From NCBI RefSeq assembly GCF_036959255.1, contig NZ_JAWMTI010000001.1, forward strand, positions 1-64,000: a stretch of 64,000 bases of DNA, written 5' to 3'. Position numbers and translations under genes: made by a program. The notes below the pieces were generated by a model. The model was not told where the DNA came from and did no database searches. It worked only from the letters and a program-made list of their open reading frames with translations. This document shows positions 36,356 through 45,621 of this stretch, one piece after another. The stretch comes from Olivibacter sp036959255. Its GTDB lineage: Bacteria; Bacteroidota; Bacteroidia; Sphingobacteriales; Sphingobacteriaceae. Position 1 is the stretch's first letter, and each line of letters opens with the position of its first letter.

Positions 36356-36610
36356 ATTTCATTTTGTTCGGTTAGATTAATGGGTATTTTCCTTTAGCAA
36401 AACCCACTTGCATTTAATTGCATGGAGAATGATTCAACACAACCCTTCTTTTTCAAGTCTATTCATATGTTAGTTTATTAATGAAGACGGGTGAAGGATG
36501 AGCAGGGGGGATGTAATTTGGATTTTTTTGACTTCAAAGGCCGCATTCCCTACTACAGACGCAGCTTCAAGCGCTCATCATCCCCTGTCAAATAGCTCTT
36601 TATGCGTATT

Positions 36611-37780
36611 TTACTGAATGAGTCGTATTTGTTTCCCTTTATCGGCGGTGCTTCCTTCTTCAATAGTAAATTTCAGCTCACTGGTCAATTCCAGAATCCT
36701 TAATACTTTTGATAAATTAACGGCACGTTTCATCTTACCATTGTAGGTATTATTTGGGAACTTGTCAAGATCGACCACTCGTACGTCATACCATCGTTCA
36801 AGCTGACGCATGATCGTCTTTAAGTCAGTATTATTAAAAACAAACTCGCCGTCTTTCCATGCGATGCTTTCTGCAGGATTTATCTGACGCACGGCTAATC
36901 GGGTTCCATTTTTGGGTAAAGAACTTTGTTCGTTCGGCTGAAGTACAACCGATGAAGCAAGATTGTTCGTTAAGATTTTTACCTTTCCTTCCACTAATGT
37001 CGTCCTTGTAGCTAGTTCGTTTTCATAAGCATTCACATTGAAATGTGTACCGAGCACAAGGACTTCCTGTTGTTTGGTTTGAACAATAAATGGCTTATAG
37101 TGATTGTGCTTCGTTACTTCAAAATAGGCTTCTCCTTCAAGTTCCACTCTTCGTTCATCTTCACCGAAATGAAGTGGATATTTAATGGAAGAAGAGGCAT
37201 TTAGCCATACCTTGGTACCATCTGGCAGTTGCAGTTGAAATTGACCGCCCTTGGGGGTATGAACTTCATTAAACACCATGTCGGTAGCATCTTCGCGACT
37301 TTCTTTTATTGGTTTAGCTGTATATACTAATTGGCCATTCTCCTTTTTCAAGATATAGAATCCATCCTGTTCAATTGATTCACCGGGTTTTAAAGAGGTC
37401 AAGTCAATTTCCGAACCGTTCGCTAAAGTCAAGCTTGCCCGATCTCCTCCGGGGTGCACATCGTGCACTACCAGTCGATTTTCAAGCTTATCGGTGGAAT
37501 GAGTTACATAATATTTGTACGAGAAGAGAAAAGTAACAAGGGTTATACCGGCAGCCACCATCCACTTTAAATAAGGGTTTAACCGTATGCGCTTTGCCGA
37601 TTTTTTTTCAATTGTCTGCCACATTTCCTGTTCCGCTAAATCGAAATCCACTTCCGCTAAGGGCATATCTTCGTTATGCCAAGCTTCATACCAATCCATC
37701 AGCAATTGCTTTTCTTCTTCGGTACATAGCCCCTTCCTAAATTTTCGTAAAAGTCGATCGGCCTGTTGCTTTCTTCTCAT
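36611..37780 (-). CDS. FecR-type anti-sigma factor (locus II)
   Basis: This inner-membrane protein has 389 residues from the ATG at 37780. An in-frame GTG at 37789 adds three residues and is less likely. It has a cytoplasmic region (1-70), a transmembrane helix at about 72-90 (WMVAAGITLVTFLFSYKYY), and a periplasmic FecR domain (PDGTKVWLNASSSIKYP, GEAYFEVTKH). The C-terminal domain has the DLKTIMRQLERWYDV segment. It is separated from sigma II by 60 bp and from SusC by 255 bp. Confidence 0.9.
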   Translation of the reverse strand: MRRKQQADRLLRKFRKGLCTEEEKQLLMDWYEAWHNEDMPLAEVDFDLAEQEMWQTIEKKSAKRIRLNPYLKWMVAAGITLVTFLFSYKYYVTHSTDKLENRLVVHDVHPGGDRASLTLANGSEIDLTSLKPGESIEQDGFYILKKENGQLVYTAKPIKESREDATDMVFNEVHTPKGGQFQLQLPDGTKVWLNASSSIKYPLHFGEDERRVELEGEAYFEVTKHNHYKPFIVQTKQQEVLVLGTHFNVNAYENELATRTTLVEGKVKILTNNLASSVVLQPNEQSSLPKNGTRLAVRQINPAESIAWKDGEFVFNNTDLKTIMRQLERWYDVRVVDLDKFPNNTYNGKMKRAVNLSKVLRILELTSELKFTIEEGSTADKGKQIRLIQ

Positions 37781-37840
37781 TATACCCACAGTATTTTTGT
37801 ATATGACGGTTGAACCTCCTTGAAAGGGGATACGAAGATT

Positions 37841-38428
37841 TTATTTGCTGAAAATAAATAAGAGGTATACTAGGATGCCCAATTTAGATCGTAAAATCTT
37901 TAAGGCTTTTTTTATCTGATCCGTAACTGTTTGATCCGAGATATTTAACTGTTGAGCAATTTCCTTGTGGGAAAGATGCTCCTTGCGACTCATTTCGAAG
38001 ACTAAACGCATTCGTGACGGAAGCGACAGAATTGCCCGATCGATATGTTCTTGCAACTGATGTGTACGAACTCGATCGTCCGTTCGTTCCGAACCTTCAT
38101 CCAGGAAAGTTTGGAGAGAGTTTAGGTAATCGTTCGCATGCTTGCTTTTTGATAGGGTATCAAATACCCGGTTTCTTACCGCCGTATGCAAATAGGAAGC
38201 CAAATTCAACGGTGCAAAATCTGCCTGTTGACTATAATTCCAAAGCTTTAAAAAGATATCCTGTACCACATCTTTTGCTTCTTCTTGATCCCTCAATTTG
38301 TTGTAGGCATGCGCGAAAAGTGTGCGATTGTATCTTTTAAAAATTTCCTTAAAGGCCAAATCATTCCCTGCTCGAATCAAATCGATCAAGGCCAGATCGG
38401 AAAGATGAATCAACGTATCCATGTGCAT
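37841..38428 (-). CDS. ECF sigma factor (locus II)
   Basis: This 195-residue ECF sigma factor could alternatively start at the ATG at 38422. Region 2 is visible as FKEIFKRYNRTLFAHAYNKL with EAKDVVQDIFLKLW. Region 4 is visible as LSLPSRMRLVFEMSRKEHLS with the helix-turn-helix EIAQQLNISDQTVTDQIKKA. It begins the locus II cascade sigma, FecR, SusC, SusD. Its promoter at 38546 carries the shared box, so locus II, locus I and two glycosidase units appear to answer to the same unlinked regulator. Confidence 0.88.
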   Translation of the reverse strand: MHMDTLIHLSDLALIDLIRAGNDLAFKEIFKRYNRTLFAHAYNKLRDQEEAKDVVQDIFLKLWNYSQQADFAPLNLASYLHTAVRNRVFDTLSKSKHANDYLNSLQTFLDEGSERTDDRVRTHQLQEHIDRAILSLPSRMRLVFEMSRKEHLSHKEIAQQLNISDQTVTDQIKKALKILRSKLGILVYLLFIFSK

Positions 38429-38545
38429 TTTTCTATTGCGTTCCGAATCAACAAATGAGGATTACAACCTATTGACCCGATAAAAAAACAGATATGCTCT
38501 CCGTGAAGTATAAATTATAAATTGGTTAACAGCTGTTGTAAGAAG

Positions 38546-38604
38546 CAATAATAGAAAGAAGCAGACTGATCTGCAATAGGTTTGTTACACGCAATCGATT
38601 GTGT
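38546..38604 (-). promoter_or_regulatory. boxed promoter of sigma factor II
   Basis: On the minus strand: a near-palindromic box at 38589-38604 (plus strand acgcaatcgattgtgt, one arm mismatch), TTG at 38574-38576, exactly 20 bp, then TATTATTG at 38546-38553, one mismatch from TAnnTTTG. The box centre is 20.5 bp from the TTG. The predicted leader is about 110 nt. Confidence 0.6.
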
Positions 38605-38706
38605 ATTTTACGAAAACGTTGTAGTTCGCTTAAATCGCGTTATCAGTCGTTGGATAATCGACGTTACTCGAAAATTTAACGGTAGAGAAGGAATAGAAAC
38701 GACATG

Positions 38707-38737
38707 AAGGCATCTCAGCAGTCTGCTAAGATGCCTT
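38707..38737 (-). terminator. hairpin after the second M60 peptidase gene
   Basis: Arms aaggcatctcagca and tgctaagatgcctt pair over 14 bp with one G-T type mismatch and a 3-base loop. It starts 14 bp after the stop codon on the minus strand. The downstream T content is modest, so termination strength is uncertain. Confidence 0.6.
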
Positions 38738-38750
38738 GTGTGTCCGCTTA

Positions 38751-40094
38751 TTATTCATCCCTTAGTAGGGTCAGATCTTCTGTGGGGCTTGGTAAGTTCA
38801 AATGAGCGATTTCATCATATACCGATTCATTCACATTAAATCCCCATTTACGGAAAAAATCACTTAAGTCTTTTCCACTGATGGTACATGCTCTCAACAT
38901 AAAATAACGCATCTTTTCTGCTGTCGTTGATAAAGTCGGTTTTTCTTCACGTGTTTTTCTACTAAGCTGTATGTATAGTTGATCACCAAAAGCTAACCAA
39001 AGCTGATGAAACATAATCAGTTTTAGGTCGTTATCACCGGCATTGTAATCGCGCTCGGCAAGTGGTTTCGCCAAAAATGTGTCTAGCTTTGGCCAACTAT
39101 TATTGATTGTGATACGACTATCAGGCAAAGCAAAGAGGCGTTCCGAAGCCATCGAATAGACATTAACCGTCGTTTCGGTTAAGCCGTCCCAGGTCCAGGC
39201 AGCCTGCTGATAGGTGTGTCCCACTTCATGCCAAATGCCCCAACCATTCACATTACTTAAGTATTGCGGCTGCAACATTCGATAGCTCAAACTCTGTGTA
39301 AAATAGATAGCGATACCGGCCGCCATATATCCGCCTGCAGCACGATCACGAACTGTAATTAAATGTTTATAGGGTGGTTTTGTGTGATCTGCCGAAGAAT
39401 TATCCAAACCACTTATTGCATCTTGCGACTCAATGATGGAATCCAATCGACTCACTATCAGATCCTGATTTTCATCTTTATAAGTAATCGCATCTGTCAG
39501 CGTGGTAACCAGCACGGTACGATCTGATTCGAACACCACATCTGGTACGTTATCGATCGAATCCAAGGCTGCCAACCATTGTTGATGCGTAGTAACTCCT
39601 TTTTTATAATAGGGAACCGGTTTGCATCCCGCTTCAAATTTCACCTTCGCAGCAGCGCTCGGAGTTCCTGCTGTTACATAACGAATATAAATTAGCCCGC
39701 CATACATGTCGCCAGGCAAAGTCTGTGTTCCAGCTACCAAATTGTGATACGTACGCACCGGCCTAATGGCATCTCGAAAGGGAGTACCAACTGCCAGCAC
39801 GGGTAATGAAGTGCCAGCTGTTGGTGTAACAGTAACGGTAATGGAATCACCTGGTGCGACATAGAACCCCGTGGCCTGCATATCATTATGCTGTCCTCGA
39901 AACCCCAACCGGGCTGCAACAGCTTCCTGTGTTGGACCTTCTCGAAATTCATTTTCGGAAGGTGCGAGTGCAATATCGCTGCTCGTATTACCTTCCGCAT
40001 CTACGGAATGGAAGGTTTCCTTTTTACAGGACAAGAGTATACCGGAGAGGCATACAACAAGAAGTGCTTTTTTTAAGAAGGATTTTCTCATCAT
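38751..40094 (-). CDS. second M60-type metallopeptidase lipoprotein
   Basis: This lipoprotein has 447 residues from the ATG at 40094. The in-frame GTG at 40136 and ATG at 40127 would add a charged leader before the signal LVVCLSGILLSC and are disfavoured. The catalytic motif HEVGH is at 289-293 with a Glu at 307 (TETTVNVYSM), the same layout as the paralogue at 13756-15126. The C-terminal segments EKMRYFMLRACTISGKDLSD and FFRKWGFNVNESVYDEIA are nearly shared too. It follows the large receptor-like gene by 105 bp. Probable role: surface cleavage of glycoproteins. Confidence 0.8.
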   Translation of the reverse strand: MMRKSFLKKALLVVCLSGILLSCKKETFHSVDAEGNTSSDIALAPSENEFREGPTQEAVAARLGFRGQHNDMQATGFYVAPGDSITVTVTPTAGTSLPVLAVGTPFRDAIRPVRTYHNLVAGTQTLPGDMYGGLIYIRYVTAGTPSAAAKVKFEAGCKPVPYYKKGVTTHQQWLAALDSIDNVPDVVFESDRTVLVTTLTDAITYKDENQDLIVSRLDSIIESQDAISGLDNSSADHTKPPYKHLITVRDRAAGGYMAAGIAIYFTQSLSYRMLQPQYLSNVNGWGIWHEVGHTYQQAAWTWDGLTETTVNVYSMASERLFALPDSRITINNSWPKLDTFLAKPLAERDYNAGDNDLKLIMFHQLWLAFGDQLYIQLSRKTREEKPTLSTTAEKMRYFMLRACTISGKDLSDFFRKWGFNVNESVYDEIAHLNLPSPTEDLTLLRDE

Positions 40095-40199
40095 GAATCT
40101 AAATTTTGGTTTATGATAAATTTTCATGATGGCCACTTACCGCTAATGAAGGGCCATCTCATTAGTAAGACGGCCGGGTGCTCTAATGGGGGGATTCAA

Positions 40200-42962
40200 C
40201 TAACGCATCTGTCGCATGCCGCGTCCACCAAATTGACGCAGATTATAGGTAAAGCTCAACAGAAAATACCGCTGCAGTATATTGGACTGTGAATCCTCAA
40301 TATAACGTTCCGTAATATTCCGGGTAATTTGTGTATTACTGTTAAGCAGATCGAAAGCAGTAAGTGTTATCTCTGCTTCTTCCTTCTTAAATAGCTTTTT
40401 GCCGATGGAAGCGTTCCATAAAAGGAAACTTTGATCATAACCGGCAGCTAGACCGGTATTGTAGCGATAGTTTAAACTGGACGCCACACGCAGTCCCTTC
40501 CAAAAAATATAGGTGATATCATTTCGGATTTGCTGATTGTATGAATTATTGCTGAGATCGCTGTTGCTACTATTTCGCACCATATTATAGTTCCCACTAT
40601 AGGAAAGACTAAAAATGATTTTCCGACTAATGTTGCTATTAATGCCGATACGCTGATTGATACCGAATGTATTGGTATGCGTCACGAGCTCGTTCAATAT
40701 ACCGACATCGCGGTTATGATGCAAGGTGGTGTTCGCATTTAAATTGATCTTTAATGCTTCTATCGGGATTCCGAATGAAGTATTGGCGCGTAAACTGTAA
40801 TAACCATTTACGTTAACGGGCCGTGTAAACTGTGCGCCCTTTCCTAACAATACATTATCCAGGATAAAGGTATCAACCGCCGCTATGATCGTTGAATTCA
40901 CAATACGATTATTCGTAAGCTCACCATTCATGCCAACGGAGAAGTTGGCACCCGACGCTCTATTTACGCTGTTATAATTTAACGAAAAGGTATGTCGGAA
41001 TTCTTGCTTTAGGTTTGGATTTCCACCGGTGATATTCAACGGATTTTGGTTATTGATTACATCTTGTAACTGTAATACATTGGGTGGATTGGTAGAAGTA
41101 TTGTAATTAAAACGAATACGGCGATCGCGTGAAAACCGATACATCAGGTTCGCATTGGGCAAATAATTGATAAATTGATGCGATGCATTCGTTACTTCCG
41201 GAAAAATTCGATCATTCGCCATTTTAGCCTGTTGATAATCGATCCCCAAATCAAACAGAAAACTTTCCGAGCTGTATTGGTAGTTTAAACCAGCTCCGTA
41301 AAATTTGTAATCATTTCTGAATTCATTAGAAAGCTCCCGATTTAATTCACTGTACTGTCCGGTCTCCAGCAAAAAGTCATACATTCTACGGTCTGAATAA
41401 CTGTTATTGGTACGATGACTTACATTTCCCATAAAACGAGCATGCGCTCCGAAAGGTTCGGTATAAGTAAGCCGTGTATTCCAAAGTGTGCTGGTGGAAC
41501 GGCTATCGTTTCGATTATTCACGGTGTCTGAACGGTTCATTGCACCCCCTTCGTAGAACATGTTATAAGAAAGCGCGAAAGCTTCATTTGTGTTTCGGTT
41601 GTAATTATTTTCCAAATGAACCGAGACGGATCGCCCTTTGTTATTTAATCGAAGACCATAATCGATACTACCACCTATTGTAAAAGCATCGTTATTTCCT
41701 CTATTCTCTCTATTTGATGTGTTGATCAATTCTTGGAGGGCATCTAAGGTTCGCGTATCGTTGGTATTGGTTGTTTTACCGCTACTGAAATTGATGCGGG
41801 GATTAACGGTTAAACGTTGCGTAGAATCACGTTTAAACACAACACGGACACTCGCGGCATGGCCCTGATTATTCCGATTGGTTTGCTGTGATGATAGATT
41901 AAACTGATTGGCCTCATCAGTCATTAAAACCTCCCTATTCGCCGTTCGGATCAATTCTTTATCAGCATTGTTAAAATGGTAATCGGCATTGAATTCAACT
42001 TCCTTCCACCAAGTATTATTATAATTGATAGCCATGCGATGGTTCGGACCGATGCCACCTCCACTCCCACCATCACCTCCCCGACCACCTCTGCTGCTGG
42101 CGCCGACCAATTCATTGCTCGAAAAACTTCCCTGATTGATGTTGTTGGAAAGAATATTACCGCTAATACGACGATCACCGTCAAATGCATTGAGAAAGCC
42201 CCCCGTATTGTAGCGATCCTCATTACCGATAGCACCTGCCATACGGCCGAAATAGCCGTGTCTTCTATCCGGTTTTGTTACGATGTTAATAATTTTACGT
42301 CTATTACCATCGTCAAAACCCGTTAGCTTTGATTGTTCACTTTTTTCGTCAATCAATTGAATTTTATCGATTACGTCCGCCGGAAGTGTTTTTAAAGCGA
42401 CCGCTGGATCAGAACTAAAGAATTCTTTCCCGTCAACGATTATTTTTTGTACATCTTCGCCTTGTGCCTTAATTTTTCCTTCTGCATCAATTTCAACGCC
42501 GGGAATTTGGGCAACCAATGCATCCGCATCCGCATAGGCTTCTGTTTTATAGGCCGCCGCACTAAATTCGGTCGTATCTCCTTTAACGATCACGGGTGGC
42601 GGAGCAACTGTAATGCTAACTGCATCGAGCATGGTAAAAGCAGTACTTAAAGAAAGCTTTAGATTTAGGTCCTCATCCTCAATTTTCACCGACTGGCGAC
42701 TTTGCTTATAACCGATATAAGTCAGCACGAGGGTATAGGCTGCATTCGGTAGCCGGTCCAACACAAAATGCCCTCCCACTTGTGCAACAGCTTGCTTGAA
42801 CACCGAATCTTTTGCATTTAGCAAGCTAATTCGAGCCCCCTGAAGCCCATCGCCATTCGTACTATCGACAACGGTACCAATAATTTTGTGCTGAGAAAAA
42901 GCCAGGCAGGATGAAAAACAAAAGATTAGACAAATAAAGGTTCTTAAATGTATCTGACGCAT
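40200..42962 (-). CDS. outer-membrane beta-barrel receptor-like protein
   Basis: This 920-residue exported protein has a signal peptide at 1-23. A carboxypeptidase-regulatory-like domain follows (about 25-110, IIGTVVDSTNGDGLQGARI). A plug-like domain comes next (about 120-225, with VDGKEFFSSDPAVALKTLPA and IINIVTKPDRR), then a long barrel of the OMP_b-brl_3 type. A Gly/Arg-rich low-complexity stretch lies at about 288-303 (GASSRGGRGGDGGSGGGIG), and the C-terminus ends GGRGMRQMR. It lacks an STN domain and an obvious SusD partner, so it is not a SusC. It is followed by the M60 peptidase, suggesting uptake or display of a peptide or metal. Confidence 0.8.
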   Translation of the reverse strand: MRQIHLRTFICLIFCFSSCLAFSQHKIIGTVVDSTNGDGLQGARISLLNAKDSVFKQAVAQVGGHFVLDRLPNAAYTLVLTYIGYKQSRQSVKIEDEDLNLKLSLSTAFTMLDAVSITVAPPPVIVKGDTTEFSAAAYKTEAYADADALVAQIPGVEIDAEGKIKAQGEDVQKIIVDGKEFFSSDPAVALKTLPADVIDKIQLIDEKSEQSKLTGFDDGNRRKIINIVTKPDRRHGYFGRMAGAIGNEDRYNTGGFLNAFDGDRRISGNILSNNINQGSFSSNELVGASSRGGRGGDGGSGGGIGPNHRMAINYNNTWWKEVEFNADYHFNNADKELIRTANREVLMTDEANQFNLSSQQTNRNNQGHAASVRVVFKRDSTQRLTVNPRINFSSGKTTNTNDTRTLDALQELINTSNRENRGNNDAFTIGGSIDYGLRLNNKGRSVSVHLENNYNRNTNEAFALSYNMFYEGGAMNRSDTVNNRNDSRSTSTLWNTRLTYTEPFGAHARFMGNVSHRTNNSYSDRRMYDFLLETGQYSELNRELSNEFRNDYKFYGAGLNYQYSSESFLFDLGIDYQQAKMANDRIFPEVTNASHQFINYLPNANLMYRFSRDRRIRFNYNTSTNPPNVLQLQDVINNQNPLNITGGNPNLKQEFRHTFSLNYNSVNRASGANFSVGMNGELTNNRIVNSTIIAAVDTFILDNVLLGKGAQFTRPVNVNGYYSLRANTSFGIPIEALKINLNANTTLHHNRDVGILNELVTHTNTFGINQRIGINSNISRKIIFSLSYSGNYNMVRNSSNSDLSNNSYNQQIRNDITYIFWKGLRVASSLNYRYNTGLAAGYDQSFLLWNASIGKKLFKKEEAEITLTAFDLLNSNTQITRNITERYIEDSQSNILQRYFLLSFTYNLRQFGGRGMRQMR

Positions 42963-42983
42963 TTATCATAAATTGGCGTGGAT

Positions 42984-43039
42984 AAAAAAGAGCGACCTAA
43001 CCTAACCGAGTTATTGACTAATTAGATACGCTCTTTTTT
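42984..43039. repeat. 11-bp inverted repeat upstream of the receptor-like gene
   Basis: aaaaaagagcg (42984-42994) and cgctctttttt (43029-43039) are exact complements 34 bases apart, 22 bp before the ATG at 42962. On the minus-strand RNA this would form a leader hairpin. On the plus strand the right arm ends in a T-run. It may be an attenuator. Confidence 0.5.
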
Positions 43040-43147
43040 GCCTACTCGAGGCATCTATCCAGATGAATTAATGTTCTGTTCGTTTTAGTATAATTAAGAC
43101 TGCAAATCATTTGCTTCGTTTAATTACCACTTAATTGTTACAAATTC

Positions 43148-43179
43148 TTTGTTAAACTTTGTACAGATTTATACCTTCG
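43148..43179 (+). promoter_or_regulatory. promoter of the C1 peptidase gene
   Basis: TTTG at 43148-43151, 20 bp, then TACCTTCG at 43172-43179 (one mismatch from TAnnTTTG). The start codon is at 43236, giving a leader of about 50 nt. Confidence 0.55.
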
Positions 43180-43235
43180 TAGATGCTGTGCCAAATTTGG
43201 CATAGCCAAAGCTAATATTTTCATCCTATTCACAC

Positions 43236-44339
43236 ATGAAAACAATTCATCTATTTACTTGGCTCCTTTTCTTTTGTCTGTATACACATGCACAGGAATT
43301 AACAATCATTAAAGAAAACAAAGGTACAGCCGTTAAGAATCAGGGCCAAAGCGGCACCTGCTGGAACTACTCCACCACTTCTTTAATTGAATCCGAATCC
43401 ATTCGAAAGGATTTACTGCGCAATCCTGACTTATCGGAAATGTTCACTGTTCGCAATGTGTACATCGAGAAAGCAAAAAATTACCTGCTTCGTCAAGGCA
43501 AAGCTCAATTTAGCGAAGGGGGTTTAGGCCACGACTTAATTCATGCGATTGAGTTGTATGGGGCGATGCCTCAAATCGCTTTCAAAAGTGTAAATGGAGA
43601 AATTCCGAATCATGAAGGCCTCGATAAGCAATTGAAAAGCTATCTTGATAATGTATTGACCCAACGTCCCATCGCTGCCAATTGGTTGGACGGCTATACT
43701 AAAATTCTAGATGAAAAGATTGGAGTCGCCCCTGCAGAATTCGTTTATGAAGGGAAGAAATATACCCCGCTGTCCTTCGCAAAGGATGTATTGCATTTTA
43801 ACGCGAATGACTATATCAGTTTGACATCCTTCACACATCACCCCTTTTATCAACAATTTGTATTGGAAGCGCCTGATAATTTCGCTAATGGTCTCTTCTA
43901 TAACGTACCTTTATCCGATTTACTACAAATTACCGAAAAAGCAATCGATAACGGCTATACAATCATGTGGGACGCGGATGTAAGCAATCAAGGTTTTCAG
44001 CAAAAGAAAGGTTATGCCTTATTTTTCGAGCATCCCGAAGATGCGAAACAAGAAAAATTAAACCCCGATGCACCGGAAGCACCTTACACCCAAGACGCTA
44101 GGCAAGCCCTTTATGAAAATCTGACCACGCAAGACGATCATTTAATGCATATTGTTGGGTTGGAAAAATCTAAAGAAAACAAACTCTTTTTTAAGGTAAA
44201 GAATTCATGGGGGGAGGTAGGTCCTTTTAAAGGGTACATTGCGGTATCGCAAGCGTACTTCGCCATCAACACGGTGAGCATCGTGCTGCCTAAAGCCGCC
44301 TTATCCGAAGAGCTCAAGAACAAACTACAGGTAGAATAG
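43236..44339 (+). CDS. exported C1 (aminopeptidase C/bleomycin hydrolase-like) cysteine peptidase
   Basis: This 367-residue exported peptidase has a signal peptide at 1-19 (YTHAQ). The papain-fold signature NQGQSGTCWNYST gives oxyanion Gln36 and nucleophile Cys42. The catalytic His is at 305 in LMHIVGLEK and the Asn at 323 in KVKNSWGE. The long insert between them and the DDHLMHIVG context resemble the aminopeptidase C/bleomycin hydrolase branch. It is shorter than cytosolic PepC (about 440-450) and is exported, so it probably trims peptides in the periplasm. It has its own promoter and terminator. Confidence 0.85.
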   Translation: MKTIHLFTWLLFFCLYTHAQELTIIKENKGTAVKNQGQSGTCWNYSTTSLIESESIRKDLLRNPDLSEMFTVRNVYIEKAKNYLLRQGKAQFSEGGLGHDLIHAIELYGAMPQIAFKSVNGEIPNHEGLDKQLKSYLDNVLTQRPIAANWLDGYTKILDEKIGVAPAEFVYEGKKYTPLSFAKDVLHFNANDYISLTSFTHHPFYQQFVLEAPDNFANGLFYNVPLSDLLQITEKAIDNGYTIMWDADVSNQGFQQKKGYALFFEHPEDAKQEKLNPDAPEAPYTQDARQALYENLTTQDDHLMHIVGLEKSKENKLFFKVKNSWGEVGPFKGYIAVSQAYFAINTVSIVLPKAALSEELKNKLQVE

Positions 44340-44367
44340 CCAATGCAAGTTGATTGATCCGACATCG

Positions 44368-44390
44368 AATCACTGAAAACAGTGATTTTT
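44368..44390 (+). terminator. intrinsic terminator after the C1 peptidase
   Basis: An 8-bp perfect stem (aatcactg / cagtgatt) with an aaaa loop is followed by ttt, 28 bp after the stop codon. Confidence 0.75.
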
Positions 44391-44460
44391 AACACGAAAC
44401 ATCAAATTTCGCCTTAAAAATTTGGTGGGAGTTTGTTAAAATACCTAGCTTCACTCCTAT

Positions 44461-45468
44461 ATGAAATATACGAGTTCGGCCCTTCTTTTTTCGCTACTGC
44501 TGTGTGGATGTCATTTAGTGAGCCTTTGTCAGGACCAAAAGAAGCTATTTTACTTTCTCTCAGCTGACAGCTTATTAGGCGTTAAGGATGAGAAAGGCAC
44601 CATCATCATTCCTGCTACCCACTACTTTCTTCCGATTGCCTACGATGATTTCAGTTTGCCTATCCAAGATAGCATCCTTATCCTCGTTCCAAAACCAGCC
44701 ATCAATTTGAAGGATCCGAAGCCTTATGGCCTGGCTTATGATCGAAGCGGAAAGGTCTTGTACGCACCTTATTTATTTGACAACGGCCCTGATTATTTAG
44801 AGGAAGGGCTATCCCGTTATGTTGAAAATGACAAAATCGGCTTTGTCAATCGATGGGGTGAAAAGGTGATTAAGGCAAGGTGGGACTGGGTCAGTCCATT
44901 TGAATATGGCATTGCCAGGGCCTGCAACAACTGTCCCATTGATTATAGTAAAGACACCGAGCACCCCAGCTTAGACTTATCCAACGCACGCATTTATTAC
45001 ATCGATAAAAAAGGTCGGACACTAAGGCCACTTAAAACAAAACTGTCTGCACATGACCAAACATTAGATAGCCTCTACCTCCCTTACCAATTTACTTATA
45101 ATACGTTTGAAACGGATCTATTAGAAAAAATAAGGGGTCTAGATTTAATCAGTAAGGCCTTCTTTGCCAATTATTATAACCAGCTGACCGACCAGGAAAA
45201 ACAGTTACATTTTGAAATCGTGGAGAAACCGAATAAGGATTTCCCCTATTATGTTATCAATGCTTTTCGCTACGATGCAGATGGTTCCTACCATAAAGTC
45301 GATAACCCTGATTTATTATTTTACGCGACCAAGAAAGGCCTTATTTACCAGATTCCCTTTGATAATTTAGAAGAAAAAGTGCCCTTGAACGAATGGCTGT
45401 TGCAATATGACATAAAAGCTCGGCGCTATTTAAAAGAACATCCCGATGCACCTAATCGATACCCCTAA
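44461..45468 (+). CDS. WG-repeat lipoprotein-like exported protein
   Basis: This 335-residue exported protein has a signal peptide with LLLCGC near residue 17, a possible lipobox. WG-type repeats are visible as LLGVKDEKGTIIIPATHYFLPI, whose core is about 40-58, and KIGFVNRWGEKVIKARWDWVSPF with its core at about 124-143. IYYIDKKGRTLRPL is a third. The C-terminal half (about 200-335) is alpha/beta and unrecognised. WG repeats are widespread and functionally unclear. It starts 121 bp after the peptidase gene, behind a terminator. Confidence 0.75.
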   Translation: MKYTSSALLFSLLLCGCHLVSLCQDQKKLFYFLSADSLLGVKDEKGTIIIPATHYFLPIAYDDFSLPIQDSILILVPKPAINLKDPKPYGLAYDRSGKVLYAPYLFDNGPDYLEEGLSRYVENDKIGFVNRWGEKVIKARWDWVSPFEYGIARACNNCPIDYSKDTEHPSLDLSNARIYYIDKKGRTLRPLKTKLSAHDQTLDSLYLPYQFTYNTFETDLLEKIRGLDLISKAFFANYYNQLTDQEKQLHFEIVEKPNKDFPYYVINAFRYDADGSYHKVDNPDLLFYATKKGLIYQIPFDNLEEKVPLNEWLLQYDIKARRYLKEHPDAPNRYP

Positions 45469-45485
45469 AACTCCATTTCCAAAAA

Positions 45486-45516
45486 AAGGCCGCCTCAAAA
45501 AGTTGTAGGCGACCTT
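45486..45516 (-). terminator. intrinsic terminator after histidine decarboxylase
   Basis: Arms aaggccgcct and aggcgacctt pair over 10 bp with one mismatch. On the minus strand the stem is followed by seven T residues (plus-strand a-run at 45480-45487). It lies between the convergent WG-repeat and decarboxylase genes and fits the minus strand best. Confidence 0.65.
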
Positions 45517-45544
45517 ACCAAACACATCTCTTCTATTCGTTATT

Positions 45545-45621
45545 AGTTGTGCTTTGCCGGTTGCGTGTTATTGACTATTAGTTACTCGTTACTCAACTAC
45601 TCAACCATTTAACTACTTAAC
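45545..45621. repeat. degenerate 7-bp tandem array (11 units)
   Basis: agttgtg, ctttgcc, ggttgcg, tgttatt, gactatt, agttact, cgttact, caactac, tcaacca, tttaact and acttaac are in perfect 7-bp register. The unit type switches from gtt-like to caa-like in the middle. The last units encode the final residues and stop of the decarboxylase. Confidence 0.75.

Larger units (their letters stand above)
38429..38750. other. intergenic region holding the sigma II promoter and a hairpin
   Basis: This 322-bp space contains the boxed promoter of sigma II (38546-38604) and a terminator-like hairpin (38707-38737) behind the M60 peptidase gene. I see no small gene in it. Confidence 0.7.

Noticed and set aside
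41976..42326. 116-residue Thr/Ile-rich plus-strand open frame
   Set aside because: Antisense to the Gly-rich part of the receptor-like protein; composition is a by-product of that repeat.
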